This document shows, one piece after another, positions 23,969-34,937 of a stretch of DNA of 64,000 bases. The notes below the pieces were generated by a model. It did no database searches. It was not told the DNA's origin and saw only the letters and a program-made list of their open reading frames with translations. The stretch is from NCBI GenBank assembly GCA_022496805.1, contig CM040100.1:17513009-17577008 (forward strand). Reading direction: 5' to 3'. Every line of letters starts with the position of its first letter. Position 1 is the first letter of the stretch. This DNA comes from Pohlia nutans. Its lineage: Eukaryota; Streptophyta; Bryopsida; Bryales; Mniaceae. Position numbers and translations under genes: made by a program.

Positions 23969-24122
23969 CACTAGTAGAAAGGGTGGTCTTTGAGCACCAA
24001 GGAATAGTGCCAAAGCGTGGTGCCGAAGGCCCATATTGACATTAGCTTGGTGCCAATATGGACTTTGAACACCAAGCTCTGACACTATTCATTGATGTCT
24101 AACTATTTCTTTTCTACTAGTG
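23969..24122. mobile_element. CACTA-like MITE, 154 bp
   Basis: Left CACTAGTAGAAAGGG, right CTTTTCTACTAGTG. Inside are GAGCACCAAGGAATAGTGCC and inverted near-copies of it. The same terminus recurs as the repeat unit of the 27.4-28.2 kb array. Confidence 0.8.
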
Positions 24123-24293
24123 TATACACAAATGTTATATATTTTTTTGTTTTGAAGATGTAGAGAAGATGAATATGCTTCTTTAAAAACCAAATCTTCA
24201 AATAAAGATTGATTCTACAGGATGAAATTACAAATGAAGATTCCAAGGTGAAGTGTCCCCATCAAATGGAAGTACAAATGTCATTTTCTTCTT

Positions 24294-24295
<2 letters not shown>

Positions 24296-24328
<33 letters not shown>
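24296..24328. repeat. (AT)n microsatellite
   Basis: About 16 AT dinucleotides. Confidence 0.9.
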
Positions 24329-24330
<2 letters not shown>

Positions 24331-25450
24331 CATTCCAATTGCTTTCAACTAATGAATGTGTTTGCTATTGTTTAATAAACCAAAAAATCAACCTAAATAT
24401 AATTTGCAACCTTTATCTTCAAAGTTTACCTAATTTACATCATATTATAAAGTGCAAATTCTTCTTTAAGGTTTATTGCAATGTAATTTTTTTTCTACCA
24501 AAATTGTCTTCAAATTTTATCACTTCCATGAAGTGCGAAGCGATTTCTTTTCTTTTCTTTTCAGAAAACCAAAGAGATGCGATCTAATACATCAATTTAT
24601 ATGGCAATAAAGTAATTAAATTTTAATTTCTATAGCTATAAATTTGAACAGGACTAGAGTTTATTTGTTATAATTTTTTAAAGTTAAACTTCATGGATTG
24701 AAATTTTTGGAGGTAATTTGAACCATTAGAGTTACTTATCTTTGAATTTTAAAAGAAATCAAAATTTGACAAAACATCTATATGCATCTTGAGTACAACA
24801 ATATGTGAAGCCAAGAGTTGAAAATGTTTTATGACTTTATGAATAATTCTATTATGTTTTAGGATCCTATAATCAAATATGTTAAATTGTAATATAAACA
24901 AAGTTTGAATTTTTCACCTTGCATGAACGTCTATAAACAACTAACGTAAAACCAAAGTACTAAAATTTCATTAATTTTAAAATTTTAAAAATAATAAAAT
25001 ACCAAACTTAAAGTAAACAATCAAGTAACTCGTTTCATATAACTCGTGCTAGAAAAGAGAGAAAAGAAATGAAAAATGAAGAGTTTGAATTTATTTTTGG
25101 TGTTATGGGTTTTTAGAAGAAATCATAAATCAGTTGGAAAAATAAGGATAAAATATTGATTTTTTTCAAATACTACTAGTGTGACCATGTGCTATTGGTC
25201 TAATTTTATTCCATGATTGAACCATGTATTCGTTTTTATTTTTTCTTGAGACTAATTTATATATAATTTAATTCAATTTATGGAGACAAAATTCAATTTA
25301 AAATTCATAAATTTCACATCACAGGTCCAAAAGAAACAAAATGAATTTGGTGTACCCCTACTCGTCAAGAGCATTCTGATGATATCAAGTATGGAGCCAT
25401 CATCATCACAGTCTCAGAGTAGTATACAAAACAAACAACCTTCCATAATA
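24329..25450. other. gene-free interval
   Basis: Very AT-rich; no gene or repeat boundary recognised. Confidence 0.5.
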
Positions 25451-25598
25451 CACCAAAATCACCATATACTGTGGGTGTGTTGGCACATTCAACAATTTTA
25501 ACAAATTTTCATCCAATTTGGATGAAATTTACCATAATACTTTGAAAAAATAATTATTAGCAAAACCTCTTGAGCCACAGTATATGGTGATTTCAGTG
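25451..25598. mobile_element. small CACTG-terminus MITE, 148 bp
   Basis: Left CACCAAAATCACCATATACT (then GTGG), right inverse AGTATATGGTGATTTCAGTG. 22 of about 24 terminal bases pair. Non-coding. Confidence 0.7.
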
Positions 25599-26566
25599 TA
25601 GTAGGATTTTAGAAAAAAATTCACCAAAAATTTGAAAATAATTGATAAATTAGACAAGACTACATTAAAAACAATAAAATACACTATTTTAAAATTAAAA
25701 TTTAGTCAACTGTTTCTTTTGCAATGGAATTCATTCTATTTGTGTTTTTTTTAATAAATAAAATAGTCAACCATAGAAGGCAGTCATTACCAAATTGGCT
25801 AATTTTAACATAACCGTTTTAATTTTAATTTCTTGGATAAAAATAAAATGAAAGTGAATGTTGGCTGAAAGAGGACCATGCTACAGTACTATGATGGACA
25901 GAGTGCCACGAATAGAGAAGACCCACAGGGTCCACGTCACGAAGCCACGTGTCGAGCGCACACTCACTGGTGGGCCGGAGAGCGGCTGACCCACTGGAAC
26001 ACATGTCGTGATTGGGGAACGCGTTCCCGAAGAACACGTAATTGATTAATCTGCTGATTTACCCACGCGGTAAAATCATTTAGTCAGTGATGAGTCAGGT
26101 GAAGTAGTTCAACAGTTATAAGCAAAATTACCCGGCGTGAAATTAGAAGATTGGCATCACGGAATGGAATCACAAGGTACATGCTTATTATAATGGGGGA
26201 GCGCGGGCCGGGCCGGGCCGGGTCAGGGTGGGAGAGTGGTACGGGGAGCCTGAATCAGTGGGACGGGTGGGACGGGTTGGGACACCCGTGATTGAGACTG
26301 GGCTTCAACGGTTGAGTGCCGGGGCAAGTACAAATGAATTGGGCACAGGCTACAAGAAGAGGGTCATCATAGAATGGAGTGGGGACTGACTGAATAGTGC
26401 ACTTCCCTTGATAAGCACACCACACAGCCTTATGAATGATCAAGTGTGCAAGCTACTGACAATGCATGGCTTGCTCCTCTAGCCCCGGAATGTACCATTA
26501 GGTCCCCCCAAAGGTGCTCCCCCACATGGAAAAGCTTCATTTTTCCTTCCATTGCCATATAATAAC
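25599..26566. other. GC-rich unexplained patch in AT-rich DNA
   Basis: From about 25880 to 26560 the base composition rises sharply. The patch has ACGT-core motifs of the G-box/ABRE kind (CCACGTCAC about 25933, GCCACGTGTCG about 25949), a 14-bp palindrome GGGAACGCGTTCCC (26016-26029), and a GGGCC-rich run near 26205-26225. No long reading frame fits, so it may be promoter-like or the remnant of a gene. Confidence 0.4.
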
Positions 26567-26873
26567 TTAACCCCTAAACGTCCCAACGTCCACGAACACA
26601 GTCAAAGTCTTATAACTTTCTTGTACAACCTCGGATGACTTTCATCCAAGTCACCTTTGTAAGCTTATTAAATTCTCTACCAATTACAATAAATCTCTCG
26701 TAATGGGGAGTTGTTGATAATATTGGAGAGGCCTCCAACTACAAGTATGTCAAATTTGTTGAGTAGATTTTATGCTTGCAATGGTCCTCTCATGTACATA
26801 TGAGCTTTGTTGATATTTATTTTTGAGGCTAGCATCTACTTCTGTGTGAAGAGTTAGTACATTTAGAGGTTAA
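26567..26873 (-). mobile_element. TTAA-type element, subfamily 3, reverse
   Basis: Starts TTAACCCCTAAACGTCCC and ends ACATTTAGAGGTTAA, with TTAA at both edges. The interior is the reverse complement of 5281-5610 (ACTACAAGTATGTCAAATTT, TGCTTGCAATGGTCCTCTCA). Confidence 0.85.
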
Positions 26874-27380
26874 CATTGGGCTAGCTACTTCATTCCAAGA
26901 AAAGAAAGAAATAAATCCCTTGTACTTGCTTATACCTAATGTAACATAATGTAAACCACCTTAGGGCTGGTGGATATAGCTATAAGATAAAAATGAGGTG
27001 CCAACTTCCACCTATGCTCAGTGAGCATTGAAAGCAAACTTTGCATTTCGCCCACTCTTACTTTCATTGGTGGATTATGTGATTGGTTGCTTTGTGATTT
27101 TTTTTCTAATTATATCTATTGGATTGCTCTACCGAGGTGTGCGTGGAAGTGCTCTATGCTATTTTTTTATCGATGGAGAACAAGATTCTAAGACTGGCCC
27201 GACTGTGCATGGAAGGGGGCCCTTATTTGTATCACACAGAAGTCGTCCTATTTGTATTATCATGTACTACACTAAAAAGGTTATTTAGTATGGTTCAAAG
27301 TATTTATTACAAAGACACACTATTCAATATCACTTATGATGGTCATGTTATAGCATTTGTGATATGTAACGGTGGGCGTT
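26874..27380. other. gene-free interval
   Basis: Two overlapping small frames (86 and 88 residues) with no recognised motif. GGTTATTTAGTATGG at 27279 has its exact inverse at 29065, bracketing the CACTA-like region. Confidence 0.4.
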
Positions 27381-28212
27381 GCTAGATTGGACATGCTAAT
27401 TTTCATACTTGCCAACACTACTGGTAGTAGAAAAGCCGACTTGGACACCAAAGAATAGTATTAGAGCGTCAAGTTGGATATGCTAATTTCATACTTGTCA
27501 AGAAGCTATACTTGGGCACTAAGGAAAAATATCAAAGCATGATGCTAGATTGAACGTGCTAATTTTGACACTTGTCAACACTAGTAGAAAAGTCGTACTT
27601 TGGCACCAAGAAATAGATTCATACCATAATGCCAAATTGAATATGCTAATTTTTCATAAGAAAAATTGTACTTTGGCACCAAACGATAGTGTCAGAGCAT
27701 AATGCCAGATTGAACATGCTAATTTTAGACAACTCTAGTAGAAAAGTTGTACTTGGGCACTGAACGATAGTATCAAATCATAATGCCAAACTGAATATGC
27801 TAATTTTTATACTTAACAACAGTATCTAACAAAAAAGAATTGTACTTTGGTACCAAACGATAGTATCAAAGTATGATGCCTGATTGGACATGCTTATTTT
27901 AGACAACACTAATAGAAAAGTTGTACTTGAGCACCAAAAGATAGTATCAAATCATGATGGCAGATTGAATATGCTAATTTTTCATACTTGTCAACACTAG
28001 TAGAAAAACTGTACTTTGGCACCAAACGACAGTATTAGAGCATGATGCGAGATTGAACATGCTAATTTTAAACAATACTAGTAGAAAAGTCGTACATGGG
28101 CACCGAACGATAGTATCAAATCATGATGCCAGACTGAATATGCTAATTTTCATACTTGACAACACTGTCTAACAAAAAAGAGTCGTACTTTGGCACCAAG
28201 AAATAATATTAT
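27381..28212 (+). repeat. tandem array of about 95-bp units in A/B dimers
   Basis: About eight to nine diverged units, each with CACTAGTAGAAAAG, GTACTTTGGCACCAAACGAT, CATGATGCCAGATTGAA and TGCTAATTTT. Alternate units differ consistently: one type has AACATGCTAATTTTAGACAA and the other GAATATGCTAATTTTTCATA followed by CTTGTCAACA. The array therefore has a dimeric, higher-order period near 190 bp. The unit includes the CACTA-like terminus itself, as subterminal repeats of CACTA elements do. Confidence 0.8.
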
Positions 28213-29059
28213 AGCCCAAAGATGTCCAAGGACCATGTTAGTGTCAACATGGGCCTTGGGCAACATGTTTTATCCCTTAAACGTCATTGCAACGATATAC
28301 TGACACATGGATGTAAATTATCCAAAAGTGAACTGAAGTATCACAGCGTAGATGAAGGACTTTTCATCCAATTCTTTTTGTGAAGGATTTTTGTTCGTCA
28401 TGCCACCTCTTTAAGTAAAATTAAGGTCATTTGAGCTATTTTTGGATTTTACATAGGGTCCCAGCTGCAAAAAGATTAGTAAAAATGTTTCACTATGTAG
28501 TGTATTTTGGATTTTTTCTGATTTTTCTTCTTTAAAAATAAATTTAGACCATGAAAATGAATTCTATTGCATTTGAGCTTAACTAAAAAAATGAAGCTTA
28601 CCAAGTCTAGTTTCTACTTTTTTTTTGAATTTTTGAAAAACTTGGAAAAATGAATATTTTATTTGAATTACAAGTTTGGTGGATATTACCATGGTATAGG
28701 GAATTATTCTAAATTTAGATACACTGATGATTTTTCATTTATTGTACTATTCTTCATTGTAATTTACACTTTGGATAAAAAATCGGAAGTTTTGAGTACA
28801 TTTTGTAATTGATATGAATTTCTTTACAATCACTTCAAAAAATCATAGTAATTTCAAATTTTCACCAAAATTTACGAAAAGTTCATGATTTGTAGTGAAC
28901 ACATGGCTTTATCTACTAAAAATAAAAAGATGAATTCTTCTCTTATTTATAGTACCAAAACTGAGCGTGATAGGTAAAATAAGATTCTATAGTCATAGGC
29001 CCAACGTCTAGGAGTTAAAAACTATTATTCGGTGTCCGAATACCTCTTTTCTACTAGTG
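27416..29059. mobile_element. CACTA-like non-autonomous element
   Basis: The left side reads CACTACTGGTAGTAGAAAAG followed by GACACCAAAGAATAGT. The right end, inverted, reads CACTAGTAGAAAAGAGGTAT followed by GGACACCGAATAATAGT. This gives about 45 bp of imperfect inverted termini enclosing the tandem array and a nested TTAA-type element. No transposase frame is present. The true left edge is uncertain because array-like sequence starts slightly earlier and no 3-bp duplication is obvious. Confidence 0.55.
28268..29017 (+). repeat. degenerate TTAA-type element, about 750 bp
   Basis: Left end TTTATCCCTTAAACGTC, right end CCAACGTCTAGGAGTTAA. Parts match 18819-19365 (AAAATGAAGCTTACCAAGTC; CTTCATTGTAATTTACACTT) and 18290-18470. 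It appears nested in the CACTA-like element. Confidence 0.6.
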
Positions 29060-29176
29060 ATCATCCATACTAAATAACCATTTTGCTATAATGGACATAT
29101 CACAATTTTGAATGTAACACACTAATAACTACAATGTGGCACAAAGAGTCACATCATACAAATAGGATGATTTGCT

Positions 29177-29753
29177 TTAACCCCTAACTGCCCAAGCAGG
29201 CGTTTTTGGCCTGATGTACAGATTTCATCCGTATTTTCTCATCCGTCATGCACTTTTTGTGGTGTGATTTTTTTACTGAATCTTTTATGGGAAGTTTACT
29301 TCATGTATGTGTGATCCGATCGAAAAGGAAATATTTTTTGAAAAAATTATGCCTCATTTTGTGTTGTAGTGTTTCATCGAAAATCTTGAAGATTTTGGTC
29401 TAAAAGTGTTCATGAAAAAAAAAACTATTAAAATCAAGCATCCAAAAAATCTCCAAAAATCACTACACCTAAAGTACTACATTATAACCCATCACAACAA
29501 ATTTCATCCACATGTTGTCAATATCTTATTCGTAATTGAATTACAAAGTAATTTTTTATTTTATGTTTCAAAATTTATAAAAAAAGATTAGTGATAGTAG
29601 TCATAGATCTAACTGTATAGATAGAATCTAAAATTAAAAATGTATAACTTTAATTCATACATCAAGTTCTAAATATTCATATTAATTGCATTTTATAATG
29701 CATCTTTGCAAAACTGCCTAAACTAGACATAGGTGAGGACGTTTAGGGGTTAA
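29177..29753 (+). mobile_element. TTAA-type element, subfamily 2, 577 bp
   Basis: Starts TTAACCCCTAACTGCCC and ends GGACGTTTAGGGGTTAA, with TTAA at both edges. It matches 5607-6183 along its whole length. Confidence 0.85.
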
Positions 29754-29845
29754 GATTGGAATGGTGTGAATCAACTCATTGAGTGGATTTGGTTGTATCC
29801 ACCTTTGTATGGTACAAAATATAAAGAAATTTGTGTAGAGATAAT

Positions 29846-30208
29846 AGAGTTATTCGTAACGCCAAGGAAGGGTAGCCCCTCTGTACCACTCAGTTTTCAA
29901 GCTTCAATTAGAAATCGCAGAGATTGTTAATCACAAAGAGGCAAGCGCTTGCTTTGGGTAAGCATGTGGGTTGGTGTGAGGGCACTTGTAGATTTTGTGG
30001 TGGGAACTTGAGTGTGCATAGGGGGAGCTTCTCTAGCTTTGAGAAGGTGCCATATTCGAATCTCCTTGACAAAGTAATGCGTTTTGATTGGTTAAAAAAA
30101 AAAAAACAGGAGTCAAAACTTGTTTTTTGCCACCTTTCAAGCTAAAATACTAGTTATGCCATGTCTTTCATCTCGTGGAAAAATTTGCTTGACTTTACGG
30201 ATAACTCT
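29846..30208 (+). mobile_element. AGAGTTA-terminus element, diverged
   Basis: Starts AGAGTTATTCGTAACG, ends TACGGATAACTCT, with AAT on both sides. The interior differs from the other copies but still contains a tRNA-like run (GGTGCCATATTCGAATCTCC near 30046, a good B-box match GTTCGAATCC-type). Confidence 0.65.
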
Positions 30209-30830
30209 AATGTTGTCATTTGCACAATGTCCGTTCTCGAGTAAATAATAAGGAGTACGTTTCTGAGAATGTCACCATAGTTTGTCTGCAATGACGACAT
30301 ACATCCATGAGAAATTCATTCATCCAATGGCTCCCTGAGCCCATGAAGGGTAGCCGGCCAACAAGCAAGCACCCACCCACCCCAAGCATGTACACAAGAG
30401 AGGGGCTGCTTCACATAATGAATATTGTCCCCTCTAACTATAGAATGGCCCATAATCCAGGATCTAAAACTTGAATTTATTTAATTTACAAAAATAAATA
30501 AAAATTGTTTGAAAGAGTTGGGACACCAACTTCCAAGGGGGGTGACGAGGCATGCTCCTTATCTCCACCCACATTTCAGAATGTTGCGGAATACTCATTC
30601 CCTGGGAAATGTACCTATTTGCTAATTTTAGAACCTAGATTCCTGCCGACCTCTGACGGAACGCCTCGTGGGGCCTCCGGAGGGGGCCCACCTTCCGTCC
30701 CCCATTCCCGTTCACCCCGTTTGACCAAAACCCGGAATGATCACCTGCGCTTCTACACTGATTGCACGCAATCTCCGTCAGTTAGTCGTTTCTCATCCAT
30801 CCAGTTATCATCCATCTGCAGACATTTTCC
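30209..30830. other. upstream region of the DUF506 gene
   Basis: Increasingly GC-rich towards the gene. A 149-codon frame at 30505-30954 overlaps the likely promoter and 5' leader; its composition is low in complexity and it has no known motif, so I do not call it a gene. TTTGACC (about 30719) is a W-box-like string. Confidence 0.45.
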
Positions 30831-30836
30831 CTATAA
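30831..30836 (+). promoter_or_regulatory. candidate TATA box of the DUF506 gene
   Basis: CTATAA, about 200 bp before the ATG at 31036, followed by a pyrimidine-rich leader. It is the best-placed TATA motif. No transcription start can be verified. Confidence 0.4.
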
Positions 30837-31035
30837 GCCTCTCTGCCGTCGGAGCCCTTGTATTGTACATGCTTCTTCAAGCTTCTTCCTCTTGTTCCTG
30901 ATACTTCTCATCAGTTGCAGGATTGCAATACAAATTTATAGTTCGGGATTGTAAGGAGAGGAAGAGGAAAAAAGCGGCATAATAGAGTTTTTCTTTTTGG
31001 TGTTTGGAGATTTTTGTTAGAGTGAGTGAGTGAGG

Positions 31036-32373
31036 ATGCCGGGGTTGTTGCCGATGAGATCGATAGGCGCTGCTTCGAAGGCGAGGAGTAGCGGGGCAAG
31101 GAACTTGGCACGAGCGAAGACGGAGAAGGGACGGGACGAGGCGACGACGCTTGTGCGTGTGCCGTCGCAGAACGTGAATATTAATACCGTGGGGTTATTG
31201 TCCGCGCAGTTTCAAGCGCGCGGCTCGAAGGTGCCGGAATTAGGAGCCGAGAATATGAGGAGTAAGATGTTTGGCAATGGTGTCGATTTGGAAAATAGGT
31301 TCGGAAACCAATACGTGAGCAGTGGGAGTGAGCACGAGCTGAACTCGGTGTGCTTAGGCGCCATGGTCGACGGGTTTATTGAAAATGATAGTGACAGCAG
31401 CCGATTCGCGCGCTCACGTTGCAAGTGCCTCTCCATGTGCGATTGCAGCGATTTTGAAGACTCCAGGTCTTCTCTCGGCGGAGAGCTTTCGGAGATTTTA
31501 CAGGAATTGGTGTCGAGCCTCAATGTTACGGAGAGGATCTTGCTGACTGAAGTGAACAAGGTGAAGGCGAAGGAGGATGGCGCGGATAGCTGCTTGAAGC
31601 GTCGAGTAATGAAGCATCTTAGAACCTGTGGTTACAATGCTGCCATATGCAAATCGCGCTGGGACCACGCCGGGAGCTTCCCCGGTGGCGACTACGAGTA
31701 CATTGACGTGGTGTTCGAAGGCGCCACGGGCAAGAGCGAGAGAGTTCTGATCGACATCGACTTCAAGGCGCAATTCGAGATTGCGCGACCTACCTCGAGC
31801 TACAACGCGGTAGTGCAAGTGTTGCCGAGCGTGTTTGTCGGCAAGGCGGATCGTCTTCTACAGATTGTGAACATTATGTCTGACGGCGTCAAGTTGTCTT
31901 TGAAGAAGCGCGGAATGCACCTGGCGCCATGGCGGAAGCCTGAGTACATGCGCGCAAAGTGGTTCTCATCGTACAGGCGCACGACGAATGACACTATTTA
32001 CAAGATGCACGACGAGGACTCTGTCTCCAATCTTTCGCGTATTGCTTTGAGAGACAACGGCTGGAATGCTAAGTACACGGACGAGATGGAGGTGGACTAC
32101 CTACGCGGTGGAGAGAGACTAGCAATGAAAGACTTGAAGAATCTTGTGGACAGGGAGGTCTGTACCAAGCCTCTCGCAGCTGATGTTGTCGCGACCAAGC
32201 CCGTTGTTAACAACAGTGGATGGACACTTCCCGCCTTCAAGCCACGAGTCTTTCAGCGACCTGGCCAGACTGGACTTGCATCTATTTTGAGAGAAGCAGG
32301 TTTGACGTCGTCGATGAAGGCCTTGATCGAAGAGCAGCGAGCGGAACGCAAGAGCTTGCCGATCCCTGTTTGA
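31036..32373 (+). CDS. DUF506 family protein (PDDEXK-like), 445 aa
   Basis: Single-exon gene. I take ATG at 31036 as the start; the in-frame GTG two codons earlier is not a usual plant start. Residues 205-310 carry the DUF506 signature: CKSRWDHAGSFPGGDYEYID, then VLIDIDFKAQFEIARPTSSY, a VLPSVFVGKADRLLQIV block and GMHLAPWRKPEYMRAKW. The acidic residues of GDYEYID and IDIDF, with the Lys of DFKAQFEIA, fit the PDDEXK-like nuclease fold assigned to this family. Its biochemical role is largely unknown; members have been linked to stress responses. The N-terminal third is low in complexity, with a cysteine-rich patch (CKCLSMCDC, residues 129-137). The C-terminal 110 residues are family-variable. 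No signal peptide or membrane segment. GC content is far above the surroundings, and the frame is intact. Confidence 0.9.
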   Translation: MPGLLPMRSIGAASKARSSGARNLARAKTEKGRDEATTLVRVPSQNVNINTVGLLSAQFQARGSKVPELGAENMRSKMFGNGVDLENRFGNQYVSSGSEHELNSVCLGAMVDGFIENDSDSSRFARSRCKCLSMCDCSDFEDSRSSLGGELSEILQELVSSLNVTERILLTEVNKVKAKEDGADSCLKRRVMKHLRTCGYNAAICKSRWDHAGSFPGGDYEYIDVVFEGATGKSERVLIDIDFKAQFEIARPTSSYNAVVQVLPSVFVGKADRLLQIVNIMSDGVKLSLKKRGMHLAPWRKPEYMRAKWFSSYRRTTNDTIYKMHDEDSVSNLSRIALRDNGWNAKYTDEMEVDYLRGGERLAMKDLKNLVDREVCTKPLAADVVATKPVVNNSGWTLPAFKPRVFQRPGQTGLASILREAGLTSSMKALIEEQRAERKSLPIPV

Positions 32374-34928
32374 CTCTTTCGACATCAATCTGTAATATAT
32401 ATACGATGTAGCGCCTGTGCATATTGTTGCCACGTATATTTGCCGCAAAATTTTTTTCGTCCTTTCAATCACGACGAGGCTGGCATTGTTGAGAAAATAG
32501 TTTGTGCGAGAGATTCTAGGGTAGAAGAATATATGAAATTTTGGGAGCCCTCGACATTGCCGGGAATGACAGACAGCCTTGCCCCGACCGACACAGGCGT
32601 CTCGCCTTTGCAGAGGAGTTAAGGAGTACAAGAAATCGCAGAGGACGGAGTTTGTGGCTGATTTTTATAGTCCACAGTTTCAGTGCTGCATTTTTGGAGA
32701 ACTAGTGTAGTACAGGACAACGGTGTTGTTGTTAGTGTATATAGTTCTAGGAGCGGGTTTTGCCACTCACGGTATTTGGATTTTTCCACGAGCTGCTGAA
32801 GTTAGGCTCTGAGTTCAGTTTACTTGCTTCCATTGCCAATGACAAATGCGAAGTCTGATTTTTTGAGAATAACGAAATGACAAATTTCAACCATCTATCT
32901 TGTTACCCCTGTTTTGTTATGGGACTCCATTGCATAGTTGCTTCATTCTTGTGGGTTACAAGACATTCATCAACTTGGATGTCAATTGCTCATCTTGATG
33001 CATATTACTTGAATATGGAGTCAGTTTTGTTCACTCACTTTTTGTTTACATGCCACAGATGACTAAGCTTTGGTTTGATATAGTAGGAACGAGCTCTCTT
33101 CGAAGGTGTGGTCGGTGATTGAGAACACGAGAGTGTTCTCACGAATACGTCCCTTCACTGCAACATTTGACTCAGTAAACTCTGTGAAATTGTCACCATA
33201 AGTTACCTGGATCTCTCATTCCAATGCTTCTCCTTTCTCTGCTTTAGATTTGTACGAGTATACCGAGATTTGTGCGAGGATTCCCGAGGAAGATGTCTAG
33301 ACCTAGATGTCCGCATAAGAGAAAAAGAGTCCACAAACCCGATTGGGCTCTTTTTGAACTGTGTCTATCTACAAGGTTGGCCAAGTTGCCAGCACTTCCC
33401 CAACAGACTCTTCATTCACCCTGGGCTAAAGTTACTCTCTTTATATCTACACAGGGTAAACATTTCGGGTCTCTTTCAGAATGTTTTCTACTGTGAGCTT
33501 CTAGTCGCATTTGTAACAACTGTGCATCACCTGGCATTTTTTGTTTTCTGACAGCAGACACTGTGCATAAGATACAATTTTCACTAAGTTGGGAGCTGTC
33601 GTCATTGATACGGCAGGACGTTCTATGCTTCCAAGGCTTGAAGATGAAGTCTCCCTTCTCATCCTCAAAGGGGCTTGTGTGTCAGGGAGTCAGTCGTGCT
33701 TGTATTCCACATTCATTATTCAGAACTCTCTTGGCGTTTTGCATTATTGCCTTTTCATTCATAATATCAGCATGAGAGTATCCATAGCCGAGCCATGGTG
33801 ATTCTGAACTCTTCAGTAAAATAATTCCGTTTGAACCTTGTGCTCAATCAGAGATCAAAGAATGCTTGTAAGTAAACATCAGAAAGCTTTGACAGTTGAT
33901 GATAGAGCTCCAATATTTTTGATTTGAAACATAACATTCTGACGTAGACCACCCTATATGTGATCACCATGTATCAGTGTCTTACATTTAAACATTTGAT
34001 ATGTGCACTATTGATACATAGTGACACAAATAGGGTGACTTTTGAATTGTTGCACAAATACCTTACATACAAAGATTTCTTCCATATGTGACATCAATGA
34101 ATATCCCTCTTTGGAAGAATTTTAATGCAACTAACCAATAGGGGATACATAGTTTTAACTGTCTTGTGGGCTTTGATGTAGGACCCTTGGATGAATACGT
34201 CAGTTCCAAAGAAGAACTGGAGTTATTTCTCTTCCTCCGTAACATTCAGTAGCTTGCCTCACCCCACAGGAGAATGTACAACATATTCCACACTCAACAG
34301 GATCTAATTGGACAGGTGGTGTAGTCCCAACCAAGATGATGAGCAAAGTGCATGAAGGAAAGGCAGAGCGCATGAAGTTCATGCTACTGCATGTTATGTC
34401 AAAACTGGCCACTGCGTTTGCACTCATTTTCTTGGGAGGTAAAGAGACTATTCAATAATGTTACAAATCACATTTTCACGAGTGGGTAGAATTTACATTT
34501 CCCAGTGGTGACGGACGAATGACGTCATCATATTAACCATTTCACCTTACCGTTGTCATGAGGCTCCATATCACATGCAGCAGGTTGCAATGAAGGCACA
34601 TTCTGTCTTTCTTACACCAACTTCTCCGAAAGGAAAGTAAAACATCCAGGATTATTAATTACTCCGTTGCTTCATGGCCTCTACGTTCAATGATGTTCTT
34701 TCGAAAGTTCCCGGCCTCCATCTCCGGAGCTGTCTTTCTGGACTCATCACTTTCAAGAGGTATTCAACAAATTCACTTTGAGTAGTGCCAAGTGTCGTGT
34801 AAGCAATGATTGTGGAGTGGATTATTGGATATATCCGGTTTAATTTTACACCTTTTGCTTGAAACAGCTGGTGCGATCGGATTGTTCCACCTCAATTTAG
34901 TGTGAAAATGCAGGGCATGCACGGTAAA
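32374..34928. other. 3' flank of the DUF506 gene and gene-free DNA
   Basis: The first 400-500 bp probably include the 3' UTR. After that, frames of 60-93 residues have no recognised family. Composition is closer to 40% GC than the AT-rich left half, so exons of an unrecognised gene cannot be excluded. Confidence 0.4.
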
Positions 34929-34937
34929 TATAAAAGG
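34929..34937 (+). promoter_or_regulatory. strong TATA motif of an unidentified transcript
   Basis: TATAAAAGG followed by a GC-richer tract (GGCGGGCGGCTCCAGAG) and a CTGT repeat (35041-35058). It looks like a core promoter, but no gene is recognisable downstream. Confidence 0.3.

Noticed and set aside
27381..28212. CRISPR-like array
   Set aside because: Units are contiguous 95-bp repeats without unique spacers, in eukaryotic DNA; it is a transposon-derived tandem array.
30505..30954. 149-residue frame just before the DUF506 gene
   Set aside because: Overlaps the likely TATA box and leader; no recognisable family. Could at most be an upstream transcript.
31212..32631. Antisense frames of 106-170 residues over the DUF506 gene
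   Set aside because: Shadows of a conserved sense gene.
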